Shown: positions 1 to 13,972, counted from the stretch's first letter. The stretch: DNA of 64,000 nt from Fennellomyces sp. T-0311 (GCA_025266875.1 JALLLT010000033.1:186001-250000); one strand, 5' to 3'. Notes: generated by a model from the letters alone, not told the origin. Translations and numbers: made by a program.

Positions 1-1225
1 TAAGCAAAGCCCGGAGCAACGATATCATAAGCAACAAGACCGGGAGCAACTGTACGGCGAACAAGCTATTGTGCATGAAATCGTGCAACGTATTGAAGAG
101 GCCCAGAAAGTGCTGGAAACTTTTCTCTATGAAAGCAAAAAAGACAAGAAGTTTTTTGAAGAAATCAGTTGGATGTTCAAACGATCGCACATTGCTGCAA
201 AGTTCACGGGTGATTACGACTACCGGGAATACTTTCGTACAACTTCCATTGATATTCGCAGGCTTCTCAACAATTTGATGATGTGCCAGAAATTATCTGA
301 GCGTACCGCCGAACCCAAACTCGATCGCTTCAAGAAAGATATGTCGGAAGAGGCATATCTATTCTGGAAAATGCATATTGGACAGCGTATCATCGCTTCA
401 TGGCAGCAATTTATCGACGCGTACATCCTACTTTACGGAGCGGTGGATCCGGTTGACCTGAAGTATATCGAGACGGTGCTCCTTTTCCAAGGCGACAAAA
501 AAAAGAAGCTTACAGTACACGGATTCATCAACTTTACGAACCAGCATTCATTTCCTTTCCCAAAAAATATAGCAACAAACTCGCCTAGTATCGAAAAGCC
601 AATGTCCGAAGAAGGTCGCATGGATCTGACCAAAATGGTAATGTCGTTGGTAACAGACTTTTCGAGCAACGAAATGCGAACCCATCTCCTGAATGTGTAC
701 GCTTGGTACAGTGGATACAAGACCACAAAGGAAATACAAGAGCGTGCCAACGAATGGGCACGTCTGGTAAAACAGATGCGGGACACCAAGGAGAAGAATC
801 CACAGGGTGACTATGCAGAGGCGGAGAAGGTCGATATGGCCAGGCGAGCAATTTACTTTTTCTATCAGCGGTTTATGGTGATGTGGAGGGTCGGGCAGGT
901 TTCGCGTGAAACGTTGAATAACGTCGATTTTCCTGGAAGAGGTCGCATCAGAGATTTCATCCGCTATGTGGGCCCACTTGATCGTGCCAACTACTTTATT
1001 GTCATGGGAAGAGACGACGAACAGTGGTCGGAGCATAAGCCGCAGATATATAAGTTTCTGGAGAAATATCTGAAAATGTTGGGCGACACCTCGCAACCAA
1101 CATCGGCCAATGGCACGAACAATCCTGTCCAAATATACCACAGCCAGTCTCAAACGGCAGAAAGCATTGGCATCGATGCACACGAGCAGGATGTAGAGAA
1201 CGTTGCCGTTGCTGACACCGCTTAA
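1..1225 (+). CDS. Unknown protein, 5'-truncated by the window edge
   Basis: The frame is open from base 2 without an ATG up to the first GTG at 71, so the start lies left of the window; at least 407 residues are visible, ending at TAA 1223-1225. The protein is mostly hydrophilic and rich in charged and aromatic residues, probably alpha-helical, with no signal peptide or membrane segment in the visible part. The last 50 residues are low-complexity and acidic. I recognise no family. Codon use and the long uninterrupted frame support a real gene. Confidence 0.75.
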   Translation, partial: KQSPEQRYHKQQDREQLYGEQAIVHEIVQRIEEAQKVLETFLYESKKDKKFFEEISWMFKRSHIAAKFTGDYDYREYFRTTSIDIRRLLNNLMMCQKLSERTAEPKLDRFKKDMSEEAYLFWKMHIGQRIIASWQQFIDAYILLYGAVDPVDLKYIETVLLFQGDKKKKLTVHGFINFTNQHSFPFPKNIATNSPSIEKPMSEEGRMDLTKMVMSLVTDFSSNEMRTHLLNVYAWYSGYKTTKEIQERANEWARLVKQMRDTKEKNPQGDYAEAEKVDMARRAIYFFYQRFMVMWRVGQVSRETLNNVDFPGRGRIRDFIRYVGPLDRANYFIVMGRDDEQWSEHKPQIYKFLEKYLKMLGDTSQPTSANGTNNPVQIYHSQSQTAESIGIDAHEQDVENVAVADTA

Positions 1226-2796
1226 TTAGATAGCCAGTCTTTAATTTATTCAAATGAGTAAAATTTCACCAAATGATCTCCATCTACTTTTCATCTATGA
1301 AGGGCACATCTGATAAAGACATAGATGCTCGCCATCATCTCATATTAACCGATCTCACTGTGAAATTCCAAGTGTGGCCAGCCTCTACTTGTAAGATACA
1401 TCCCTCTATCCACACAGCAAACAGCATCCAATACCCATGTGCCTCAGAATGATGTAATTGTCTTTTATAGTCCTTCTTAATTCTCCTTGAGTTTGTCATG
1501 TGGTCGCCGATCCCTGTGGCGTTGATACTTACCAGTACCGTTGCCAAACAAATCAAACAGGTCGAGACAACGATCGTCAAGTGTATACGACGGATACGTC
1601 TGACACAAGCATCAGGAAGCTGCAATGCAAAAGTATGAATACCTGGCGAATGCATATAGTCATAAGATCAAGGGGAGATCGTTAATCTACGTACGAGGAG
1701 AAAGACATCATCGTCATCCTGTTAGTTCGATCGATGGGATCCAAAGGATGATGGCGTGCTAAATGAAAATAAAATAAGTCGGATTGTCATGAATGCTTGT
1801 AACCAAAAGAAAGTTCGGCTGCTCCCCTTGAAACCGCTAGCGTGAATCCGCGATCCCAGACTAGCCGAGATGACGTAGTTAGCGCACCCAGCAATTTGGG
1901 ATATGTTGAATACCATCCTTCCAGTTACCATGTGCATGAAGCGGATCCATCACAAGACATATAGCAATAGCGAACGTTGAGTGAAACAAGCCATTCATGA
2001 TATTCTGCAAAAAGTGGAAACAGATTGGGGGTGTCTTAAAGAGGCAAACATGGTTACACAGCGGCTAACCCAACCTGTCGTCTTCTTGCGCGATCGCCCA
2101 TGGCTGGACATTGTAAAATGACTGTGCGACCACGACCATGATCTATGCAATCTATGGTATTTCCGAACTTCCGTCATTCAGAAAAAGTCGACCGATTCCC
2201 TATTTCTGAAACAGACAATTCTTTTTCTTGCCACTTTTTTTTTCGTCATGTGTCAAAGTGCTATATAGACACAAGTAGTAGATCAGATGCCCAAGTCACT
2301 CTGCAGTGCACGTACAGTAAGTTTGTTCGTTTATAGCATATTTTCGTTCTTATGAGCGAATGTACCTGGATGTCGATCACCTAATATGTACTAGCGCGGA
2401 TTCAGATGATTGATGACCCTCCCCCAACCCAGAAGACTCCCTCCGATACTTTATAACGTTTGGTCATTGATCCTTCTGCATATGCACACATGAGCGCTCA
2501 TTATGCTGCCAGGATCCAACGGCAGGTACATGGAGCTTTGGCGGATCAAGATAAAATCGGGGTGTGTATTAGTTGGATCAAAGCAAAAATGTGAGAAAGT
2601 AGTATGTAGAGGTACTTGGAAACACAACGGGGGAAAGAAAGGAACAGGTACAAAGTTGCGATGTAATACAGCAGGAAAATGCCTAGGTTTCATCTGTAAA
2701 ATCATGTGTACTATTCTAAGAGAAGCGATGATATCACATTCGAAGGATCCAGCCTTTCTCCTTGTGTACACCAGTAGCGCGGGCATCAAACTCCAT
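1226..2796. other. Intergenic, no gene recognised
   Basis: Only short overlapping open frames occur on both strands (longest about 140 codons), none with a recognisable motif or plausible splice extension. The right part holds the 3' flank of the minus-strand sulfotransferase gene. Confidence 0.5.
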
Positions 2797-3628
2797 TTAT
2801 GCCACAGCAGCAGTGCCTCCATCGTTACTTGCAAGCTGTTGTTGTTCTTTTGCACGGGCACTTTTCTTGCCACCCTTTCTGCTTCGCTTCATTGCCGTCC
2901 AAAAGATCTTTGAAAAGTCGCCACTAGTATTTGACACGGGGTATGGTTGGCTCGGAATCGGTTTGCCTAAAAATGCGCACAGTTCTTCCCACCCATCGCC
3001 AAGCGACATGACCAAGAGTCGATCTGCAGGTACGGTTCGCTTGACTTCTTCAATATGCGCGTCATACATTTCCATCATCTTCTTGCGATCAAAGAGTATG
3101 GATACGTCATTGAGGTTCAACTTGGCGCCCCGAACAAACGTGCCGAACCATGTTTCGCGTATCTGTCGAACTCGCTCGGACATTACGTTGCCCATATGTC
3201 GTAGCTGGACCAACGGCAGAATAGTGCTTTGAATTGACTTGTACCAGCTCTCTGCCGATCGCACTGTAAGGATAACTTTGCTCTCCGGGTACCTCTCCAT
3301 CAGCTCTTTGTAAAAAACGCATGTCGGCCAGTCCACTGCTGCGTCATAGCTCCCATAAGCATCCTCCCATTCATCCTGTCCGCCGGGGTTCTTGTAGGCA
3401 TTCAGCCATACCGTAGCCTTTTGTGATGGATCTGTCAATACACTCATACCATGGTGTGTACGGTATCTATGGAAACAAGTCATTATTAGGATACTTTTAT
3501 GGAAGCAGATCATGCAGATCAGAAAACAGCATCACTAGATCATATACTTACCCGAGTATATCCAGCGCATGTTGTAGACTCAGTGTGCCTGTTCGGCTAT
3601 ATCCAGCGCAAATGACTTGAAGTGGCAT
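2797..3628 (-). CDS. P-loop sulfotransferase-family protein, two exons
   Basis: Exon 1 is 3628-3552 and exon 2 is 3466-2797, joined by an 85-nt intron with GTAAGT donor and TAG acceptor; the product is 248 aa. Exon 1 begins at the only upstream ATG and encodes the nucleotide-binding loop GYSRTGTLSLQHAL, the position of the PAPS 5'-phosphosulfate loop in the Sulfotransfer_4 family. Downstream motifs fit that family: a WP-x-FYKELMERYPESKVILTVR segment containing the 3'-phosphate-binding strand, SxxSWYKSIQ, and the late SLGDGWEELCAFLG helix. The C-terminus is a basic, soluble tail without the membrane helix some homologs have. Known members use PAPS as sulfate donor; the acceptor cannot be predicted. 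It is an isolated gene between gene-poor stretches. Confidence 0.85.
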
Positions 3629-6600
3629 TTTGTTGTAGGATGTGTGGAAAGAAAAGGATGGAAGAATAGTGGATTTGTAGAACAAGGTGGTCTATTTAAA
3701 AGAAACACAGGAAACGGAAATTCGATTTAGTGTCCCGCATGCACCCATACTTTTTTATCCCGGTAAAACAGTATATGCATATTTTTCTGTGCGTGCTATT
3801 GCGCCAAGACGCTGCCGAGTTTGAGGACACTGAAATTGCGCCAAGGTCAATAAAGTAATCAACCAGCCGCCGAGATTACGACAACAAATCTTGTCGGACC
3901 AAACAAATGTAAATTTTTAGTTACACTCGATGAGCCAACAAAAAAGTGCATTGGCTCCTTCATCTCTATCCAAAACAGGCTTGGCTTGGTAGAGATTACA
4001 TATCTGTGTCTCCAAATATATCCCAAAGTTTGTCAATAAGAAGCCATGCAGGGACATATAAGTAGAAAACGGCTACGGTGCCGACTTTGAGCCACAGACA
4101 TGTCAAAAGCGGGGATCGAAATTCGCTTCATGTCTGGTGTATTCAGGGGAAACGCAATAGCCCACTCTGATCTTGGCTCATGCTCCGTTGCCTTTCTCCT
4201 ATCACCAGAAATACTATCGAATCATAGAAGCTGGCATTGGGCTGATCTCGTGTATGTGAGAGAGTCAATGGATCAATTTTATCAAACAAACCGCAACTTC
4301 TCACTTTTCGTCTGTGTTCGCCTTTTACTATTTTGTTTTTATCCAAAAGTGCTGCTGTATAGAAATTTTGACGGTGCAGAACGCACAGGACAATACTTTG
4401 ATCCGGCTACTGTAAGCGGGAATTATTTCACCGGCTCCAATTTTACTATATGCCATGGTCAGAATATTTAATATAGAATAGTTGCATCCCTGTTTTTGCA
4501 ATAGAATTCCTAACATTTCCATAAGGCTGAATTACACGATCGCGCCATCGTTATGCCATAGAGTACTGCTCCATTTCTCGGTTGCGTTTTTCCCACAAGA
4601 AGGTTACGGCTGAATCGATTTGCCGTGAATGGAACTTTCTGTAGAGCTAATTAGGCTGGAATGCCAAGGCTTGCTTCAACCAATCTAAAGGCGCTGTACC
4701 AATATGTACTCCATGCTTACTTTCAATGCGTAAGCAACATGTCATAACAGTATATCTGTAAGTGAAAAACCATATAACACACTCATAAAATGATGCTCAT
4801 ATGTAGTGTTTTGGTTGAAACCAAAGGTAAGCACAAATAGTCGTTAAAATGGATATAAATTATAGAATTGTACCTTTCCCAACAGCTTCAACTTTCTATC
4901 GCTCGTGTCAATAAAATATAGTCAGGTGAATGGCCTGCTGGTACTCAAGTTCCATAAAAGGATAACGAAAACTAAAGTATGTCGCTTATTGCTAGATGAA
5001 CAGAAGGAGTGGAAGAAAACATGATTAATACTATTTGCATTTTATCAAGAAGAAAGCGTAAATTCTCAAACCCCATTAGACTTATAAAAATTAGTTTTTC
5101 TGGGCATATTATATTGACACGTACGTGAACAGGGGGAAAAGGATACAATGGACCGCTCAGACATGCAACTGTATATAATCATGTTGATTGACCTTTTGCA
5201 GTACTGGATGAATGCTCAGCATCTATATACTTAAGCAGCCTTTAAAAAGTGCCACACAATTTAATTGCTCGGACAAGCCCTAACACCTCTACACACATAC
5301 TCCTGCCGCCAAAAGTCATCGATAGAAAAACTGAAGTATACGCCGAGCCAAACACTTCTGTAGACATGCAAATTATCACTAGTGCTAATAAAAGGGTAGT
5401 CGGTAGCCATGTAGACTCATGTTCCTATGGTAGAGTTGTGAGGAAGCTATATGTAGATGCTTGAAATAGTATAGAAGTTCTGTGCAAAGATGATGCGCCA
5501 AACCCATTGTCAGCGACACTAAAGTAAGACTCGCTTGGATATCCTACATATCAGCACCATTTTTTCGTAAGTTTCTACTATATGTAGTAAATACATAGAT
5601 GCAAAACTCTTTATAAGTATAGGCAAAGTCTATGATACAATTGTCTTGCCGTTCCTATTTACATACTTTGTTAATGGCTGTTTGTACGTAAGCAGTTGAG
5701 TTCTATTTTCATGCTCCTATTGAAAGTGTTGTTCAAACTCGGACAGGTTGTAAAATGAGTTTCAGTGAGTTTGGGCAGTTAATTGCTGTAAGCTATCTCT
5801 GCAAACATTCTAACATGGGTCAAGGAAAATAGAGCAAGTCCAAGTTAGAGAAGATCAGTCTCTTGTATGAAACTAATGACAAGAACACATAAAATAATGC
5901 ATGAAATCAGTTTAAAAACTTCAAGCACCTAGTTATGTACCGTGGCGGCGGGATGGGTGCCGAATTACTTATCATGGAAATACATGTACTATGGATCGAG
6001 CTGATTGAATGCAATTTTATCTCTGTACATGTAAACTTCTCGATTATCTGGTAAACTAAATACCTAAAGTTACTGCGTAATTATTGATGCAATATCGCAG
6101 TGAGTGCTCTATAACGTATTGGACAGACACACGTACAACAACCAAAAGTGCCAGGAAATCGGCGCTATGTACGGCAGTAAGACAAAGTGTATGACAGCCG
6201 AGAATATTTATCCATCGCATAAAGAAAATCAGATGCCAAGTAGTATGAGACTGAAATATTTCAGATCTTGGCTCTTGGCAAGTTTTACAATACGCCGAAC
6301 CTCCTAAGTCTCCGCGGCTGGGTGCCATCTGTGGATATCGCATGCGCCGTTCCCAGTAAATTTTTCACGGTTCTTTAAGCGAAACTATCCTGAAGTTTTT
6401 CCGCTAAAACAACACTCTATTTTTCAAAGTTGCTGTATTTGGTATTGCTAATGTAAATAACAAGCCAGTCGTTTCGTTTTCTAAAAGAAGTTTGTACATT
6501 GCAATCGTTAGGAACTACGTAATATGGACTCGAACATTTCATCTTATGTCAACATACTAAATCAGCTCCATTTCAATTAGGAACAGCGTAAAAACGAGAA

Positions 6601-7625
6601 CAAAGTACGTCTCACATTTTTTTTATTTATAGAGACGTTCAACGTAAGCAATACAGATTCCGATACGTACGCACATATAGTACAAAAGTCGCTGGACACT
6701 ATTACGGTATATGGGCGTTATATATTTCTGTATTTTTATTGTAGTAGGTCAGTCTGAAGGAAGGTAATTCCTTAATGAGAAAAGTGCAACTAGCTTTCCA
6801 TTTATTAGTTGACTTTCTTTGTAACAAAGCTCATATATGTTCGTTGGATAAAATACTCGTAAAACAGTATGTAAAGCAATATATATGTTAATCACTTTAA
6901 TAACAGTATGTTTGGCAGAGAGGATACGTATATAGAAGATACTCAAGATGGCGAGACGGACGAGTAACTTTTTGTATAATAGGAGAAACATCGTAAGTTT
7001 TACTAGGGTATTCGTTGTTATAGTTGATCCTAGCTTTTCGAACTGGGTACGTATAATCACCGCTCGTATAGGTCATGCCTATATTAAGGCTAAACTAGCG
7101 AAACCTGTACTTCTTAGGTGTCATATTAGAAGATCCATCTTTCCGTACGTATAGAAAACTTTTGCCTTGTGGTAGTAACTTGAGGACTCGGATTGGTCTG
7201 GTGAAAAAAAAGCCAGTTACGCCGACAGTCTTTAAAAGAGACAGATCACCGAGGGTCCTGCAATACGGTAGATATTGGGGTATGTGGTGAAAGCATAACG
7301 AGGTATATCAATAATCTAATATATATCGTCTTCAGAACACTTGATAGAGCCAAGAGAAATAAAAAGTAGTTCAAGTGTAGATATACGAGGACATGGCCCT
7401 TTGATAATAGCGAAGTTTTATACACGCATAAGATTCGATTCCCAATTTTGATAAACAGGATACACACCGTGTGAGATTCTGTGTATGAGTACATGTGCCA
7501 GATAACGTCCAGCTTGTCAATCTGATATAGCGAACGGCATTTTATAATGGAGGTTTATTAGTATCCACTTATATGTTCGTTTGTTTTGTAGCCCCCAAAC
7601 ATTTATTTAAAGGTTAAACTGTCCT
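3629..7625. other. AT-rich, gene-poor stretch
   Basis: About 4 kb with only short, scattered open frames on both strands. The longest, 4100-4471 on the plus strand, shows no domain or splice context. I see no RNA gene or terminal inverted repeats. The left edge should contain the promoter of the sulfotransferase; a TTTAAATA-like element lies about 65 bp upstream of its ATG. Confidence 0.5.
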
Positions 7626-9648
7626 TTACCATATATTCAAGCTTATTGGGGCAACTTCTGAAGCATGCATGGGTTCTCCGCGAACATGGCTAAATCTGCA
7701 TTTTGGGCCCAGTGATTGTTTTATCTCCATTATAAAATCGTCAGAAGCGACAGGTACGCCATCATGAGTCGGTATCACACGGGAAAAATAGGCGGCCGAT
7801 ATCCTGAGAGACTTTAGAAGTTGAAGTATACCAGTTTTATCGACCGGTATAACATCTCCAACTTCAGTCGAGCTGATAAAAATTTTTGATAGCCGTGGCA
7901 AACCGGATAGCATATTGAGTATCTCATAAGATAAAGCTCCGATGTTGGATACTTGTAAAGTATGGATGGCTGTTCCTTTCAATTTGTGAATGAATTGTTG
8001 CAGGCCATCCTGGTCATCTCTACACGCCGATCTATCCAGCTGTACAAGGATATTTTCAAGTGAGGGTGAATTGACAATATACAGCAGTAATTCGTATGTG
8101 ATCGTTGTTGCATGCAATTGTAGCACCTCAAGTTTGGGTAGAAGCGTTGGCGACGGCCGTGATAAGAGGTTTCTGATGGCATCCTCGCGTGATGGAGTAC
8201 TTTCTGGATACTTCCATTCAACTTCGTACATATAGAGTTGCTTCAAGTACGGAGCGTAGGCTAGAATAGTTAAAGGCACAAGCGAGGACACCAAATGCAG
8301 CATCTCCAGCACAGGAAGCTGCTCAAACATCATAGTAATAGAAGTGTCATCTTCAATCACCAGACTGTCTAAATGCAGGGTATGTAGATGCCGCATCGGA
8401 AACATGGCAGAAAGAACGGATTGGTTAAATACCAAAGGAGTGCCCTGGATGACTAATGTGGCAAGAGATGGACAATGGTTGAGCATGCTAATGAGGGGAG
8501 GAGCATCAAACTGCAGCTGCTCGCAAGCGAATAAGCGCAGGTGCGGCAGAAAAAGAGAGTGAAAAACAGAGGACCAGTTTTCGTCGATATCATGCCTTTG
8601 GATCAGCAAGCGCTCCATTGTATCCTGATACTTGGTCAAAATTTGAGCTATTCGATCACGTCCGTTGTCGCCCGAAATGCCAAGTTGACGAAGTCCATCC
8701 AATTTTCCCACACTGTCAACGTCATCGTAAGAGCACTGTTGAACATGCTTTTTCAGTGAGCGGGACACAAAAGTATACGCAGGAGCCGTTTGGAAGAAGG
8801 CGAGTCTGGGACACCATGTAAGCAAGTCTTCAAATGGTGCGCCTTCGTAATTAGCATCAGTATGATCGATGTGCATATCCTTGCGATGGTCCCTGAGGGT
8901 GAGCGATCGAAGGTTCGGGCAATTTTTCAGGATGGGATCCAACCGCAGCCGCGCATTCATCCTCATATCTAACCATAGATACACCAGATTTGGATGGTCG
9001 TTCGACAACGGTACTGGTGTGTGGACGTCAGGATCTTGGTCATATACGTCGTGTTCAACCCAGGCACGTGAATACTGCTGATACGAGAAATGTGTAAGCT
9101 CTGGACATAAAGTAAGTATGTGACGGAAGGCGACATTGCTGCCGTGGTGGGTCATCTTGAACCGTGTGAGGTGCGGTCTCCACTGTTGCAGTATACCAAG
9201 AAAAGCGTCTTGATCTTCTGTTGTGCAGTAGCTGAGCTCTAGTGGCCGTGTAAGCAACTTTGGCAGGTTCAGAGATATGGCAATTCTTACCTAAAGAACT
9301 TATCTTTGTGCACCCCCATCCTATTGCCCTTTGCATCATTTCATATAGTGTCTCCTCTCCGTGAATTTGGGAAAAAATGAGCGTTTTCACATGGTCGCCG
9401 AGACATTGTTCGCGTCGACGGTTGAGGCGCCGAATATGGTGCTCCTTGATTGATACAGTTTCCCATACTTGCTGTGCAAATCGCGGAACAAGACTGTACC
9501 AAGAGCGACACGTCGCCATGCAATTCAAGGTATCATCTTGACTGAGGTGAGAGATAATTGAGGTTGTAATTTCAGAGGGGAATGCATCCACGAAGGTGAA
9601 TTGATGTTCAGGCGATGATGACTGGATATCACTACTGATGCTTAGCAT
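7626..9648 (-). CDS. F-box/LRR protein, paralog 1 (intact)
   Basis: Exon 1 is 9648-9291 (358 nt), the intron is 9290-9239 (52 nt, GTAAGA...CTAG, phase 1), and exon 2 is 9238-7626; the product is 656 aa. An F-box lies near residues 20-65 (FPSEITTSIISHLSQDDTLN, then CMATCRSWY). Repeated leucine-rich units follow throughout exon 2, each of the type hNxCPxLxxLhh. F-box proteins of this layout normally bind Skp1 in an SCF ubiquitin ligase, with the LRR part choosing the substrate; that role is inferred from the family and the substrate is unknown. The gene ends a tandem array, with paralog 2 only 58 bp upstream in the same orientation. No frame damage is visible. Confidence 0.88.
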
Positions 9649-9706
9649 TCGTGAACAACAAGGAACTGTGTAACGTAAAACGATTTTATTTAGCCCACGC
9701 TATAAG

Positions 9707-11754
9707 CTACTTTGTGCGCTCTATTACAAGATTATGCAATACCATTCCGTAGCTGGATGTTTCTTCGGAATCGCCCATGGACGCCATACGGAAATTTGGT
9801 GCGTCTTGATCGATCAATACAACCAGTTGATCATCCGTGCAAACATCCTTGCCCTCTATTATGGCAACCTCAGTAAAACCCACAGTCATCAAACTTTTGC
9901 TTTTACGCAGCATATGCAGCAGCCCTGATTGGTCAACACGTATAGGCAGTGCGACCCCGGGACAATGATATGGCTCTGACACTCGAAGCTTTTCAAGGGA
10001 AGGCAAATCACCCAACGCGTCGAGCGCGGCGCGGGATAGCCGCTCCACATAATTGAGATCCAATTCCTGGATTGCCGTTCCGCGCAGCATTTTGAAAAAC
10101 TGACATAGTTCGAATCCATCATGCTTGTAAAGCCCTTCGTCGCATACATCTGTTTTGAAGCCTTTAAGAGAGGGTATTTGGGCAACAGCTTGCAGCAACT
10201 TGCTCGAGACATTTTTTGCATCGATCCATTGGAGAATTTCGAGCTTCGACTCACGCAGCATTGAAAGGTCGGATACTCCTTCCTCGAACTTCCAGCGGAC
10301 ACTGTATGCTTGCAGACTGTGGAGTTGTCTCAGGCACCCAAGTGTCTCAGATATATCGAGCGTGATTCTATCATCATCTGCCCACAGGACCAGTTTCTCG
10401 AGTGCAGGACACCGTTCGAGCATCATGAGAAGTGAGTCGCCGTTGTCAAATGGGATGTTGCAGTCGAGTGAATGCAATGATGGTATAGTTCGAAGATGCT
10501 GAAGTGTCGATTGGTCAAGTGTCATGGACGAGAGCGTAAACTCAAGGGTGGCCAAGACAGGACAGTTGTTGAGCACGGCCACCAGCGCAGATGCATCGAG
10601 AATGATGTTATCGAAAAGCAGCGTGTGTAGTCTGGGCAAGTAAAGTGATTCCAACGCAGAGGACCAGTTTCGACCAATCCCGCCGGCATATTTGTACTTG
10701 CTGATGGACATGAATTCGAGCGTCTTTTGATTTCGCGCCAAATGTACGTGAACTTGGTCGGGTCCGTAGCTGCCCTGTATTTCGCAGGTGCTAAAGTGAC
10801 GAACACATCCGTTGCTGTCCTCTGTATCTTTTTCCCGCACTGCACGATCACTCCGACTGGTTTCAAAATGGACAAGCTTGGGGCACTGAGAGAATAATGT
10901 ATTGAGTGGGACAGTGATGGATTCATAGAAGCGAGCGACAGCGGTGTTTGCAGATAGATATTGCGCATCGGAAGGAATGACTTGGCCGATGAGATACTGG
11001 AGATTCGGGCACTTCTGCAGAATGGGCCTAACACGTAGCTGATAGTTCATCATCCGACCTAGTCGCAAATAGACCAAGGAATTGAGCCGGTTGGTCGACA
11101 ATAGCTTTGATTCATGCAACACGGGCTCTTTGTCGTACACGCCGCCTCTGATATACGCAAAGTCCGTGGGATCGTACGTGAAGTGAGTAAGCGACGGACA
11201 TGAATTCAATATGCCAATAAAGCTGATGTTCGAGCGATGCCGTGTCATTTCCAAATGAGTCAAATCATGCGCCAGCTGCCCCAGCAGATTGAGAAACACG
11301 TTTAGATCTGCAGTAGTACAACCCTTGAAGTCTACGTCGTATATGGAGTTAACCACCCATCCCTGACGCTCATCGATCCATCTTTTCTGCTTTTACCTAA
11401 CGATTGGACTTTGGTACAGCCATGGTGGATGAGCTTTTGCATCATCCTGTGCAGCTCTTCGTCATCGAACACGTGAAAGGTAATGGATCTGACATGGCTA
11501 CCCAGACATCGCTCGAAACGTCGGTTATCCATGTGGATATCGTATATGCTCAGTGAAAGCTTCTCCCATATTCGCCTTGAATACTGCGGCACACGAATGT
11601 ACCAGGACCGACAGACCGCCATGCAATTCATACAATCCCGCTGATTAAGATGGGAGAAGACGAAGGGTATAATTTCAGATGGCATAGTGCTCATGAACGC
11701 GAGCTGTTGCGCATCAGATGGTATATCAAGTGCATTGTCAACGCCATTAGCCAT
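9707..11754 (-). CDS. F-box/LRR protein, paralog 2 (intact)
   Basis: Exon 1 is 11754-11397 (358 nt), the intron is 11396-11332 (65 nt, GTAAAA...GTAG, phase 1), and exon 2 is 11331-9707; the product is 660 aa. The F-box (MPSEIIPFVFSHLNQRDCMN, then CMAVCRSWY) occupies about residues 20-65, followed by an RRFERCLGSHV-type linker and LRRs. The junction restores the family motif DFKGCTTAD, which matches the other paralogs and fixes the splice sites. ATG 11754 is the first in-frame Met and keeps exon 1 at the length shared by the family. Only 58 bp separate it from paralog 1, so promoter and 3' flank must be very compact. SCF adaptor function is inferred from the domains. Confidence 0.88.
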
Positions 11755-11936
11755 TTCAGCTCCCGGTTATGCCTGAACAAAGAAAAGGAAAAGATAAAAT
11801 CCATAGTCTGTGTCACGTACAGTATTTAATCTTATCTAACACACAGTTCCAAACGAATAAACTGGGCCAATTTATGTGATGGAACGTCCTTATTATAATG
11901 CAGCACATATATTTCTAGTCGGAAATGGTATGTGAC

Positions 11937-13972
11937 CTATATGCTTCTGGTGCGCTGAATAAGGATATTTTTTCCTTCACCACTCTCAGTTAAGAGGCAC
12001 CCATGTCCATCATAGCAGCTTGCATAACAGGAGAACTGCTGCTGAATCTCTTTGACGACTTTATCATGATTAACTGTATTACCCTACTCTACCAATATCA
12101 CATTGGACAACCGGATATGCCTGAGGCCCGCGCTCTTGCACACAAGCTGCATTAATCCGGCCTTGTCAAGTCGCGTTGTGTTCGACTCATTATCGTCACG
12201 AAGAATCCATTTTGTCGTAAACCGAGCAAGCTGTGGTATATTGGACAATGCCTCGAGTGAGGCAAAAGTTAGACTTCTGATATTCTCAAGTTGCAGAATA
12301 CCAATGGGCGGTCTCCTTTAGCACGTTGGCAAGTCGGCAAAAGCCAGTATCGTCATCGTCACATAAAGTGCGGTCTAGCTGTGCATGGAGTTCTTGAAGT
12401 GATTTTGAGTTGACAATTTGTTGCAATAGGTCGTAGGTGATGCTTCTTGATCGTGTCCGCAATATCTCGAGTTTCGTTATCCTTTCTGACAGGGACTTGG
12501 GGAAAATATGCAACAAGGCTTCGTCGTACGACGAAGTAGTGTTTGGAATCGTCCATTGGATATCGGATAAGTGCACTCGTTTCAGTTCTCGGATGCTTGC
12601 AAAAAACGCTAGAGGAATGACTGATGATATAATGTGCAATTTTTCTAGAGCAGGAAGACGGTCAATGAAAATACCAATAGCGTGGTCATCTCCAATGTGC
12701 GCAGGTAGTTCATGGGGCCAAATAATCCAAACGAATGGTGATCAAATATCAAACGAGTGTCGCGAATTACCAGTGTTGCGACCACTGGACAGTTATTAAG
12801 TAAGATAATGAGCGAAGCAGTGTCGAACTTCAGATCATAGAATGCCAATGTATGCACATGGATAAGCGAAATCGATCGTAGCGTTGGAGACCAGTTGAAA
12901 CTTTCGCCATGGTTTTCAAGCGATACGTATTCCAATGTTTGCTGGTTTGCTTTCAAGAGTCGAGTTATTTTATCAAGACCGTAGTTACTGGATGTTGCGA
13001 GTTGTCGAAGACAGTGGTCTCCATCCGTCATATCATTTTTACCGATAGGATATGCGGAATCGGAGATACGATGCTGAATTGTAGTAGAAAAGTAGCCAAA
13101 GGCGGAAGTAGTCTGGATGTGTGCGATTTTCGGACACCATGACAATAGCTTGTCCAGTCGCACGTATACGGGGTTGATCCCGATGCCAAGGTATGCTGCC
13201 CCAGCATGCGCTCCGTATTCTGCGCCAATAAAAATACGCAGGTTGGGACACCACATTAAGATCGGTTCTACACGTCTTCGCTCATCCATGATGCTGTTAA
13301 GCCGCAAGTAGACTATATTCGGAAACTGATCCCGCAGACTGATCCGTTCATGCAACTTAGGCTCCTTATCATACACGCCATGACTATTGTAAGAGTCAGT
13401 GGCGGCCTGAAATGAGAAATGAGTAAGCGATGGGCATGCGTTCAGCAGATGCAAAAAGGGAACGTTGGTTCGATGGCGCAGTAATTCTATTCTAGTGACA
13501 CGTGTCGCTAGTTGTCGTAACAGTGGAATGAAGACGTCTTGATTCGCCGTTGCACATCGTATAAACCCTGATCCACAAAATGTTAAAGGTGCCTTATAAA
13601 AGAAAAAGATATTTTCTTACTGATGGTCTCGATATTCGTACAGTTGCATTTGTAGAGTCCTCGCATTGCGTCGTACAACTGCTCCTCGTCGGGAAGGTGC
13701 TGAAACATGATTTTTTTGACATGCTTGCCCAGGCACCTCTCTCGACGTCGGTTGTTGACCATATGAGCATCGCGCTGACTGATTCGCACATGCTCCCATA
13801 CGTATCATGTGTACTGAGGCACAGCGTTATACCAAGCGCGACACACGGCCATACAGTTCAAGCAATCCCGTTGCGTAATATGTACAAAAATTAGTGGTAT
13901 AATCTCAGATGGCAATGCGCTCATGAACGAAAGCTGATTTGGATCAGATGATGTATCATGATTGCTTGCCAT
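11937..13972 (-). pseudogene. F-box/LRR paralog 3, decayed
   Basis: Alignment by eye to paralogs 1 and 2 runs from ATG 13972 to a stop near 11937. Exon 1 carries an in-frame TGA at 13807-13805, where intact copies have Arg or Gln just before the (I/V)WE motif. A short phase-1 intron follows near 13620-13570. Exon 2 then needs at least two frameshifts: one near 12690, where the LRR frame moves from one ending at 12645 to one ending at 12286, and one near 12315, where an extra C in ACCGCCCATT breaks KETAIGILQ. A further in-frame TAG lies at 12086-12084. Four independent lesions make function unlikely unless the assembly is poor here. Confidence 0.85.

Noticed and set aside
4100..4471. A 123-codon plus-strand frame in the AT-rich stretch
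   Set aside because: No domain, no homologous neighbour and no supporting structure; treated as chance.
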